Origin: Massospora cicadina
Taxonomy: Eukaryota > Entomophthoromycota > Entomophthoromycetes > Entomophthorales > Entomophthoraceae
Assembly: GCA_022478985.1 (NCBI GenBank)
Contig: JAKSZP010014455.1
Coordinates: forward strand, 62,001 to 126,000
Direction of reading: 5' to 3'
DNA length: 64,000 nt
Below, piece by piece: positions 43,766 through 53,293 of the stretch. Made by a program: the position numbers and the translations under genes. The number at the start of each line of letters is the position of its first letter. Position 1 is the first letter of the stretch. A model generated the notes under the pieces. That model was not told the origin of the DNA. It was given only the letters and a program-made list of their open reading frames with translations, and did no database searches.

Positions 43766-44913
43766 TGTTGGGATTTTTGCCCATATTCTCAGCCTGCTAG
43801 ATTACCTAGTATTGATAGGAAGAAAATTCCTAAAGCGAAGTGAATTGGAAATTGCTTGGCCTGAATTTTGGAGGAACTACGTTTGGGGGATTTTTAGGAT
43901 ATTTTTCTGGTTGTATCCATCAGGGGATCAATCCAGATGAATACCTAATATCTCATCGGGCAGAGCTGCCTACGAAATAAGGGCATCTGATGGTGATTAA
44001 CTATTAGGTGTACCAATTGGGATCAGTCAGGTTTCATCACCAACTGATTGGGAATGTTTAATGAGTTGCAAGGCGAGTGATGCCGCCTGCAACTAGCGAA
44101 TTGATTGGTTGGTGAAGTGACCTGGCATAATGGGTAAAAAGTCCCATTATCTAAGCAGGTCGCTAGCCAATTATGGTTGATTCAGTAGGAGGAGAGGAAG
44201 ACGTTAGGAACACATTTCTGACTCTTTCCGTTTGAGGTCTCAAGGATGTCCAACGGTGGAATCCTAGTTAGGATGGGGAAGACCATCGCTGCTGAGACGA
44301 GGAAGGGTGATTCAATGGACACGGCTGCCGTTTAATTGAAGAGGTGTCAACTGAGGGTTAGACGGCTGAATCCCCTATAAATTCCCTAGAACTCACTCTA
44401 ATAAAAAAGAGACATTAGAATAGACATTAAAATAGACATTAATATAAAACATTATTAGTTTTACTGTAGATTCAGTAATAGTTAGACTATCAGCATCTAG
44501 CGTGAAAATTCCATCTCAAGGATATTATTGCAGAAGGCAATAATTGGTAGACTCTCAGAGAAGAGTAGAGATCTGAGCGGGGATCTAGAGATGAAGGGAA
44601 CCATGGCTAAGGGATTGCTGCCAACTGTGTGTTGGGCCAAAGGAGACTGTCATCAGAGGATCTTAACAAAGATTGAGTGGACAGGATTACAGGGAATGAA
44701 TCCCTATGAGTACAATATCCAGTACTAATCAGAAATGCCAGCCGAGGCATTGGCCTGAAAATAATTCTAACTCAACTATGGATAATAGTCATCATACTAT
44801 TATTGTATTATATATATTCTTACAACGCGAGGTGCACGAGGATATCAAACCTGTGCAGTAGAAAAATTACTAGGGTTGTTTGCCAATAGTAACCAAACCA
44901 GTAAATTTTTACA
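43766..44913 (+). repeat. 5' LTR of element 4
   Basis: Partner of 52145-53293. Contains a TATA-like box, an AATAAA, a short tandem of TAGACATTA units (about 44408-44445) and a 66-codon open frame (44528-44728), MQKAIIGRLSEKSRD..., that is also open in the other LTR. Confidence 0.93.
44376..44382 (+). promoter_or_regulatory. TATA-like box and nearby AATAAA in 5' LTR
   Basis: CCCTATAAAT at 44373-44382 is followed 18 bp later by AATAAA at 44400. The same arrangement is kept in the 3' LTR (TATAAAT at 52756). This would place U3/R near here. It is inference from motif and position only. Confidence 0.5.
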
Positions 44914-44916
44914 AGT

Positions 44917-44934
44917 TGGTGCTCACTACAGGGG
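44917..44934 (+). promoter_or_regulatory. Primer-binding site of element 4
   Basis: TGGTGCTCACTACAGGGG begins three bases after the LTR end and is identical to the site in element 1. The implied tRNA 3' end would read CCCCTGTAGTGAGCACCA. Confidence 0.9.
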
Positions 44935-44960
44935 TAGTTGAGTAGAAGAATTTATCGAGA

Positions 44961-46210
44961 ATGTCATACAAAGAAGAGATGCATAAGTTGTGGACTGAGA
45001 TTGCCACAGTGAACCAGAACACCTTAAACTCTGCGGACCACCAGGAGTTTGCAGCCTTGGAAGAATGAGTAACCAAGGTGGAGGAAGGAGTTGATAACGT
45101 AGCCAACTTCAGGAACGAGTTACTTGGCAAAGTGAACTCGTTAAAAGGAAAGAAGGAGACCTCATCTGAGAGGTCCTATTTCTGAAAATGGAATGTGAAG
45201 TGGATCGCGTTTATGGAAGAAAATTCGGTGTGGACATTGAGAAGTTAATGAAAGAAATTGAGAAATTGAATACACACAGAAGTGCAAGTGAGTCTGATGT
45301 GGCTAATGATGCTGAAGAAGGAAGTCTTTGAACAATACTTGGGAAGATGAATACCCCAAGAAATATGCCGCCCATATTCAATGCTATTTTTAGAGATGAC
45401 GCCCAATGTCACTCCGCAAGTGAACCAAGTAGCTGAACTGAGAGAATTAGCCCAAAATGACTCGGAGGAATTTAGAGCAACCCCTAAATTGCCCACATTC
45501 CATTGGGATAATGCCCCAGCGTTTTTCTGACTATTTTGACATTACCATGAACAGATATGGGGATTTTCAGAAGGCGTTGGTGGTCATGAACTGCTTGAAC
45601 ACAGATTTCCAGAATCTGGTGCTACCCCACCTGGAGGGGGACAGCTGGTCTTATGCTGAGGCTAAAGCGGCAATAATGAAGTAATTTGGCAGTTCAACCC
45701 GCATGTCAAAACGCAAGCAAGACTTTATGGGAATTAAATTCTGTAAAGATGAGTCTCCTACAAGCTTCGCAGATCAATTCTACCAGGAATTGCAGATCCT
45801 GGCTGGAGCGAAGGTGTTGGATGACTTTGATGCAAGAATCTCCTTGCAAGTGGCCCTTCAGCCTTATCGCAATTTGCATCAGATGTCTACTGTATTTGTG
45901 ACTGAGATAACTACCTTGCAAATGGTAGACAATTTGAAGATTTTGGGAGCAACGTTCGATGCTCTGAATAGTTGCTTCAAGTCAAATCTGGTCCAAAGTT
46001 CGAATCCCATGAAGGGAGGTGAAGGAGCAAAGGAGACTTTTAACTGAACTGTGCCGGGGAATAAGTTCCTGAGGATTTCAAATGGTTAAACAAGAAAGAA
46101 AAGGTCTGCTTCCAGTGTGGCGGGAAGGGGCATTTCGCCACACACTGCAAAAAGATGAAGTATCAAGTTAATGCGATCCAGGCTAAAGAGACAGCAGTAG
46201 CCAAGGATTA
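44961..46210 (+). pseudogene. gag of element 4
   Basis: Start at the first ATG after the primer-binding site: MSYKEEMHKLWTEIATVNQN, then a Glu/Lys-rich, probably coiled-coil region with an in-frame TGA at 45066. The capsid-like part (45457-46047) reads FDITMNRYGDFQKALVVMNCLN and FADQFYQELQILAGAKVLDDFDARISLQVALQPYRNL. A zinc knuckle CFQCGGKGHFATHC (CX2CX4HX4C, 46107-46148) is intact. At least three frameshifts and two stops. Gag would assemble the particle and bind RNA. Confidence 0.87.
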
Positions 46211-46619
46211 GGGAAAAGGTCCCGCTGTCTAGAAAAGGAACAGTCTAGAGCAGCGGAGAAACCTGTTCCTCCTGATATTATGAATGAAGAAATAGATATT
46301 AGTGATCTGTTTGTGGATGACGAGCAGGATCAAATATATCAAGTGGTCAACATGGAAATAAACGCCGTGACCAGAGCCGGGGCATTGAGATCAACCCTGA
46401 GATAGTTCAGGAGGTTGCTCAGCTGTATGCCCAACAACTGGTAGAGAAGATTCAGACCTTCAAAAATCCTGATGAGTTAACCAATGTTCACTTAGATGAG
46501 GCCAACCTGTTAATTCCCCTTGGCGTGATTAAGAAATCGTTTCCTGAATTATTTGCACAGATCATTAATACCCTAGATTCAGCTAATAACGCCGCAATTC
46601 ACTCAGTAATTACCCTATT

Positions 46620-47090
46620 ACAATACTCCGAGTGTACATATATAGACATTCAGGTGAATTGAGTAAGGGTACGGGTGATAGTCAACAGCGGAGCACCCAT
46701 CAATATTATGTTGACCAAGCTGGTGAAGAAGATGAAGATCTCTTGAGACTTGAACACAAGAAGGAATTTGGAACAGCTGGGCCAAACACCACCATTTCCT
46801 GTGGAGCGTATAGTGTGCTGCCAATATGATTCAGGTTGTTGGTGGTATCCATGCCAGCGATAGTTTTGGCAAACCAAAACTATGATATACTGATCAGAAT
46901 GGAGTTTCTGTGGAAATACGGAGTTAAATGTAACTTTGAGGATAATATGTTGACCATCCAGGGTCAGACGTTACCATTAGCATATCAAAAGAATGGTGAA
47001 GTTCCATTGAACTGGAGAAATAACTTCATCAACTTGATATACAATGACGGCATTGTACCAATTCAGTATCAATTAGTTGGTAGGAAGTGA
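46620..47090 (+). pseudogene. Aspartic protease region of element 4
   Basis: RVIVNSGAPINIM near 46674-46710 is the active-site loop with the catalytic Asp replaced by Asn (family DSGA). The open piece 46836-47090 reads YDILIRMEFLWKYGVKCNFEDNMLTIQGQTLP, the C-terminal part of the fold, equivalent to YDMLIGVAFMRKFG in element 1. Confidence 0.82.
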
Positions 47091-47520
47091 CGAGAGATAC
47101 CAGCTGAGATCCTAGAAAACCGGGGAATTCCTTTGTGGACAAGAAGGAGAAAACCATACTGGCCGGATCATAGATGATAGTTGACACAGGGTTGACTCTA
47201 GAGATTCTAAAGTTGTTGTATGGAGAAGATGGAAGCCCCTGGAAGAAGTCCAGAGTGGAGCCTTGGGTGGCTCCTGGGATAATTATGCTGGGCCTTGGAG
47301 AAATACGAGATCTCTTGGCAAATTTAAGTAAAAACTGATGAAGATTAAGAGAAATCAAATCATCGCATTTATTCATTTAATCCTGACAGCAGAATTGAGA
47401 TGATTCCATGATTTTGGTTCTCTTGAGGAAATGGGATTACCAGCTGGAGCGGCCAAAAGCATCAACTTATTAGTTGATTGAGAGCAGCTCGCAGATCTGC
47501 CAGAAGGGCAGAAGGAGGAG

Positions 47521-48520
47521 GTGCTCAAATTATTTGAGAGATATTGGGAAATATTCGCTCAGGATGATCATGATTTGGGATGTGCGCAAGGCGTAATTCA
47601 CAAAGTTGACACTGGAGAAAATTTACCAATAAGAATGAGACCAATCCAAAGATCAAAAGCCACCGAAGTGGTAATGGAAGATGTGATCAGCAAACTAGTA
47701 AAGCATGGGCTTCTAGTTCTGTCATCAAGTACCTGGGCAAGCCTAATTTTGATCGTAAAGAAGAAAGATGGATTAAACTGGGTAGTGATTGACTATTGAA
47801 AGGCTGAATAAAATTATGAAGAAGGATTTGTATCCCCTACTGAGGATCAATGATACGCTGGACTGATTAGGAGAAGCGAAGTATTTCTCCGCAATGGACC
47901 TAATTTTGGGATACTGGCAGATCAACTTGCCAACAGAAGACCAGGAAAAATGTCGATTATCACCGCACAGGGGTTAAACCAGATGAGTAGGATGTCCCAG
48001 GGTCTTCTGTAATGCGCCCACGATGTTCCAGAGGGCCATGGACGCGATATAGAGCGATCTGAAGTTATTGTGCGTCCTGGTATATCTGGACGATATCAAT
48101 GTGTTCAGTAGAACGTTTACTGATCACCTTCAGCACTTGGAGGAAGTGTTTAAGAGACTGTCCGTGGCTAACCTGAAGATCAAGCCATGGAAGTGCCACT
48201 TCTTCAAGAAGGAGCTTGAATACCTGGGATTTGTGATCAACACAAATGGATTGCAGCTGCAACCCCAGAAGATAGCAGCTATTGAACAGATGGCTGTGCT
48301 GAAGAGTGTCTGAGACATCCAAGTATTCCTTGGGATGGTCGGATACTATAGAAGATTTATTTGGGACTTTGCCCGAATAGCTGAGCCTTTATTTCATTTA
48401 TTAAAGGATCCAAAAAAAGGATTCATATGGAATGAAGAGGCCCAGGACTCTTTTGATGAATTATGCTGGTACCTGATAAATTCGCCGATTCTGAAATATC
48501 TGAATTTTGATTGGTAGTTT
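47521..48520 (+). pseudogene. Reverse transcriptase of element 4
   Basis: HKVDTGENLPIRMRPIQRSK, SSTWASLILIVKKKDGLNWVVIDY, then TGA and a 1-nt insertion at 47797, DLYPL, TLD-stop-LGEAKYFSAMDLILGYWQINLP (motif A), CNAPTMFQRAMDAI (motif B), VYLDDINVFSRTFTDHL with intact YLDD at 48083-48094, and the thumb piece IKPWKCHFFKKELEYLGFVINTNGLQ. FLGMVGYYRRFI marks the connection. TGA codons at 47864 and 48311 stand where relatives have Arg. Confidence 0.92.
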
Positions 48521-48880
48521 ATCATTCAAACTGATGCTTCATTGACAGCAATCAGCGCTGTATAGAGCCAAGTAGATGAACTTGGGGATGAACATCCGGT
48601 GGCTTATGTGAGTCAGACACTCTCTGCCGCAGAGAGGAATTACACCGTAACTGAGTATGAATGCCTTGCAGTCATTTACGCCTGTAAACATATTTGGGTT
48701 TATGTCCATGGAATGCACTTTAAGGTGGTGATGGACCACTCTTTGTTGTGTTGGCTGCACAATCTGTGGGAACCTGAAGGATGACTGGCCCGATGGGCAC
48801 TCAAGCTTCAGGCTTATGATTATGAGATAGTCCACCAAGTGGGGGCTTCTCACCAGAACACGGATGGCTTATCGCGGTTA
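48516..48880 (+). pseudogene. RNase H of element 4
   Basis: All four acidic positions of an RNase HI fold can be seen: IIQTDASLTAI (48523-48555), YTVTEYECLAVIYACKH (48641-48691), VVMDHSLLCWL (48725-48757) and HQNTDGLSRLP (48851-48883). Three in-frame stops (TAG at 48517 and 48562, TGA at 48782) break it. The last stands for the Arg of the GRLARW motif. Confidence 0.88.
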
Positions 48881-48999
48881 CCAATGGTCCAGTTGGTATA
48901 TCCGCAAGTGGATGAGCTATTCCAGAGAATGGTCAAAGGAAGAACTGAGGATGAGCCTCAAGAAATCCAAGGTGCGCTTCGAAAAGTGATGGAAAACAT

Positions 49000-50105
49000 G
49001 ATATCATGGATGGACAAGTATTCAAGATGATAAATGGGAAATGGCTATTATTCCCAAAACCATTGGAGAGAGCAGCGATCATTCAAGCCGCTCATAAGGT
49101 TGTTGGGTATGGAGGTCTAAGAAAAATGAATGACTATATTTTCAAGTATTATTACTGGGAATCGATTAAATATGATATCGCGGACCATCTGGCTTGTTGC
49201 ATGGAATGACAACTGCATAAATCACACAAGAATACAACTGGATACTGACCGGTCTGACCTGGATTTGCATAGTACTTGGTGTCTATCAACGTGATGGGAC
49301 CGTTGGTGATGAGTACAGGAGGAGTGAAATACATCATAGTAGCCATTGATCATCTGATGAGATGGGTCAAAATGAAAGCATTAACCCGAGTTGATGCTAC
49401 CAGTACTGCGAGATTCATCCTGGATCAAGTAGTATACTGACATGGGTGTCAACAATATTATAATGAGCGATAATGGGACCAACTTCACTTCTCATGTGAT
49501 CCTGAGGCTAAATGAAATAATGGGGATCTGGGGATTCATGTCAGTACCATACCAGCTGGAGATGAACAGAAAGGTAGAACGGGTCAATGGGATGCTGGCC
49601 GCGACGCTGAGGAAGCTAGTCACAGGGAGAACTTCTGCTCGGGGAACGTAACTGAGTTTGGTGATGTTTGCCTACAACATCATTCATCATATGGCGACAG
49701 GAAAGATGCCATTTATATTACTTTACGGGAAGAAGGCCGCGTTACCACTAATATTATATTCAGTAGTAGAACCTACGTTGGGGATGAGTACCAAACAATA
49801 CCTCAACTGACTGATGAGTATCCTGATCGATATGCAATTGCAAGCATTTGATACTACCTTAAAGAAAAGGATATGAGCGAAATCGATGGATGATAAGAAC
49901 CAACTTTCGTTAGAAGAATAATGAATAGGAGAAAGAGTCACCTATTGCAATACGCATGGTTTTGGATGAAGAAACAAGTTGGATGCATTATGGTCAGGTC
50001 CATTTGAATTAATCACCAAGACAGCGACTGATGCTTATTCCATCAAGAATCTCTTGGATGGAAGAGTAGTAAATTGAGTCCACGCTAAGTATTTAAAGCG
50101 GTAGA
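49000..50105 (+). pseudogene. Integrase of element 4
   Basis: Zinc region: AAHKVVGYGGLRK at 49087-49125 (second His replaced by Tyr) and HLACCME, then TGA, QLHK near 49185-49220. Core: SINVMGPLVMSTGGVKYIIVAIDHLMRWVK at 49285-49370 (first catalytic Asp changed to Asn), MSDNGTNFTSHVILRLNEIMG at 49463-49523 (second acid intact), and RKVERVNGML near 49568-49597 (third acid intact). C-terminal GPFELITKTATDAYSIKNLLDGR module at about 50004-50070, then a TGA at an Arg position and HAKYLKR. No chromodomain. Confidence 0.9.
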
Positions 50106-50403
50106 TTGAAGAAAAAAAATAAAAAAAGTTCCTGAAGGACTGATGAACCATTGAGTTGGTCAAGTCCTAATGATTAGGTCAAGTCCAAAAAAGAATCTCT
50201 GAACTAATCTAGATGTTTAATTCTGAAAAAAGGACTGCTGAACTATAGAAAACTGGTAGGTTTAAGTGCCCAGGATCCTGTTTGGGGGAAAAGATGGACC
50301 TCTGAACCAAAACAAGGTCAAGTCCCATAAAAAAAGGGAAAAAAAAAAATCAATAAAAGATATTGGGGAAAAAAGAGCCAATATATTTATAATTTTTCAT
50401 TTT
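50106..50403 (+). other. A-rich leader between pol and antisense region
   Basis: About 300 bp with runs of A and three copies of GGTCAAGTCC (near 50157, 50176 and 50307). No coding signal on either strand. Confidence 0.5.
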
Positions 50404-52115
50404 TTATTGATTGTCCTCAGCGCGGGGATGATTCCGCCTATGTCGCCTCTTGGGGGAGGGAGGATGGATCACAGTAGGAAGGAATAGCCCATCAAAATTG
50501 ATATGCAATTGGACACTTGCATGGGCAAGTCCTACTCGAAACCACATTCGTTGAGCTGATGCTGAGCCCTGAGAGAACATGACTGGGGGAAGGGAAATGG
50601 ATATGTCAGAAGATGCCAACTGTGAAGCCCCAGAGTGGGGTAAAACAGCAATAAAGGAAGAGGCAATTGGCAAATAACCCCAAGTAATCCTGATAAGGCA
50701 CTGGCGCCGAGAGATTTATCTTGAGTGCCTGCCAACGGGCCTCATCAAGAAACCTGTCATGTGAGCCAGCAGTGAAGAAGGAATACTTGAGGGAGGTTGT
50801 CAAATCATACCCCCAATTGGTGCCATCAATGGAAGATAGTGATAGGAAGCTCCAGAGAAGAGGTAGTCATGTAAAGAATAGATTGCATCCTGTAAATGAT
50901 GACTTTGGGCTTCACGGAAGCTGAAGTTGAATGACCAATGAAAGTCAGGCAAGGCTGGAAGCTTCACCGACCAACTTTGAAGAACAGGGCTGGCAAAGTG
51001 GAGAGCATAAGCAGCAGTATCCCTATCCAGAAGGTTGTCCAGATAGGTGGGATTCAGCGCTAATGACAATGCCTCGGGTACTTGCTCTCAAAGTTCAGCA
51101 TAGGGGAGCTCAGAATGAATGCTGTTCCCTATTGAAAGCTCAGAAACCAACACTTTGGGTTGGTAATATTGACCGAGTCTGAAGAGGAACTCGGGGAGCA
51201 AATCTGACCCAGCCAGGAACAAATGATCTAAAGCAGTCAGCATAACCTCTGAAGCATCAATGATGATGTTCGGAGCCTCAGTGAAAGGAGCTGAATCCAG
51301 AAGGGTTTTGAAGTCCAACTCGGGGATTGACTGTTAGGGAAGAGTCAGCTGAGAGTTATTCAAAATGATGGCACACCTGGTTTCAGTGGGATTGGATACC
51401 ATTTCTGGTAACTCGATGGAAGGACTAGCCCTTGCACCAGGATAGGTGTATGAGTCCTGGAAGGACCATAGAAGAGGGTCCGCCAAGCATCCTGACTCAT
51501 CCGCTGGAAGAGGCGGAGGTCTGAATCTGACAGACTATTCAGAAGTTGCTGATAATGAGATTCTAAGTTTGACATATGAGCAGGACTAGAGGGGGATGTC
51601 AGACTGATATAGAAGTTGACATTATGCACCCTACACTCCATTAGGCTCTAATTTTGGGAAGTTTAATTTCATAAAATTAATGAAATAAGCTTTCTGAGAG
51701 AAGAATGACTTACAGCAAAGAGGTCATGAGCAAAATAACGAAGGCAAACATAAATGAGTATTCTTAATGAAGCCGCGAAATGAACATTGATGGCAAGAGT
51801 CTCCTGTCTAGAAGGAGAGAATCAAGAATTTGAGGACGCCGGACTGAGAAACCTGAATATGACAGCGGGTCATATACCCTGATGGGGGAAACCCAGATCC
51901 TGGGAAAAATATCATCACGAGTAAATTGATCAGCCTGGCATGACAAGAGGTTGCGGGGACTGCGCTCTGAGTAGGCGGTAGTGAGGAGGAAGAGGAGGAA
52001 TGCTGTATGCCAAAGGTCATCCTGAGCAGCATTTAGTATTGATGAGTGTTCTCCACTTGAACCAGTGAAGTATTTGACAAGGTGTCTGAAGCGGTGTTTC
52101 CATGCCCAGTCCTTT
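50404..52115 (-). pseudogene. Antisense, probably spliced gene carried by element 4
   Basis: On the minus strand, opposite to gag-pol, open frames cover almost the whole interval. A run from about 52115 to 51764 (REKDWAWKHRFRHLVKYFTG..., DQFTRDDIFPRIWVSPIRVYD) is followed after one shift by a frame ending LRYFAHDLFA. A 65-nt intron follows (GTAAGT at 51712 to TAG at 51648) and the frame continues in phase into SLMECRVHNVNFYISL. Further pieces lie at 51360-51641, 51088-51318, 50800-51069 and 50606-50803. The last, 50404-50673, ends in a basic PPSPKRRHRRNHPR tail that could be a nuclear signal. I do not recognise the protein. It has no RT, capsid, envelope or transposase motif that I can see. 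The start codon is unclear: a TTTTTAG just upstream of 52115 looks like an acceptor, so a first exon could lie in the LTR. Confidence 0.6.
51648..51712 (-). other. Predicted 65-nt intron in the antisense gene
   Basis: On the minus strand it begins GTAAGT and ends TTAG. Both flanking frames are open and in the same phase across it, whereas the intron itself adds no useful codons. Length and borders fit fungal introns. Confidence 0.6.
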
Positions 52116-52129
52116 TCTCGCTAAAAATC

Positions 52130-52144
52130 AAGGCAAGAGGGGGA
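52130..52144 (+). promoter_or_regulatory. Polypurine tract of element 4
   Basis: AAGGCAAGAGGGGGA directly precedes the TGTT of the 3' LTR. Confidence 0.8.
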
Positions 52145-53293
52145 TGTTCTGGGATTTTTGCCCATATTCCCAGCCTGCTAGATTACCTGGTATTTCTTGG
52201 GGTAAAATTCCCTAAAGCGAAGTGAATTGGAAATCAGTTGACCTAAATTTTGGTAGGACTACGTATTGGAGATTCTAGGATATTTGTCTGGTCGTATCCA
52301 TTGGGGATCAATCTGGATGAATACCTAATATCTCATTGGGTGGAGCGGCCAACGATATAAGGGCATCTGATTGTGATTAACTATTAGGTGTACTAATTGG
52401 GATCAGTCAGGTTTCATCACCAACTGATTGGGAATGTTTAATGAGTTGCGAGGCGAGTGATGCCACCTGCAACTAGCGAATTGATTGGTTGGTGAAGTGA
52501 CCTGGCATAATGGGTAAAAAGTCCCATTATCTAAGCAGGTCGCTAGCCAATTATGGTTGATTCGCTTGGATTGAGAGGAAAACGTTAGGAACACATTTCT
52601 GACTTTTTCCGTTTGAGGTCTCAAGGATGTCCAACAATGGAATCCTAGTCAGGATGGGGAAGACCATCGCTGCTGAGACAAGGAAGGGTTATTCAACGCA
52701 ACGGCTGCCATTTCATTGAAGAGGTGTCAACTAAGGGTTAGATGGCCAAATCCCCTATAAATTCCTAGAATTCACTCTAATAAAAAAGAGACATTAGAAT
52801 AGACATTAAAATAGACATTAATATAAAACATTATTAGTTTTATTGTAGATTCAGTAATAGTTAGACTATCAGCATCTACCGTGAAAATTCCATCTCAAGG
52901 ATATTATTGCAGAAGGCAATAATTGGTAGACTCTCAGAGAAGAGTAGAGATTTGAGCGGGGATCTAGAGATGAAGGGAACCATGGCTAAGGGATTGCTAC
53001 CAACTGTGTGTTGGGCCAAAGGAGACTGTCATCAGAGGATCTTAATAAAGATTGAGTGGACAAGATTACAGGGAATGAATCCCTATGAGTATGATATCCA
53101 GTATTAATCAAAAATACCAGCCGAAGCATTGGGCCTGAAAACAATTTAACTCAACTATGGATAATAGTCGTCATCCTATTATTGGATTATATATATTCTT
53201 ACAATGTGAGGTGCACGAGGAAATCGAACCTGTGCAGTAGAAAGATAACTAGGGTTGACTTCCTATAATCAACCCAACAGAGTAAAACTTACA
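52145..53293 (+). repeat. 3' LTR of element 4
   Basis: Begins TGTTCTGGGATTTTTGCCC (two extra bases compared with the 5' LTR) and ends CTTACA. It repeats the TATA box (52756), AATAAA, TAGACATTA tandem and 66-codon frame (52907-53107). It is followed at once by the target duplication CCATC. Confidence 0.93.

Larger units (their letters stand above)
43766..53293 (+). mobile_element. Ty3/gypsy LTR retrotransposon, element 4, complete structure
   Basis: A 9528-bp element with 1148- and 1149-bp LTRs opening TGTT and closing TACA, a primer-binding site, gag, protease, RT, RNase H and integrase, and a polypurine tract. It is flanked by CCATC on both sides (43761-43765, 53294-53298). In a stretch of about 370 bp the LTRs differ at about 12 positions by eye, almost all transitions, so it is younger than element 1. 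Between integrase and 3' LTR it carries about 2 kb extra, including an antisense gene. It shares the element 1 primer-binding site. Confidence 0.95.
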
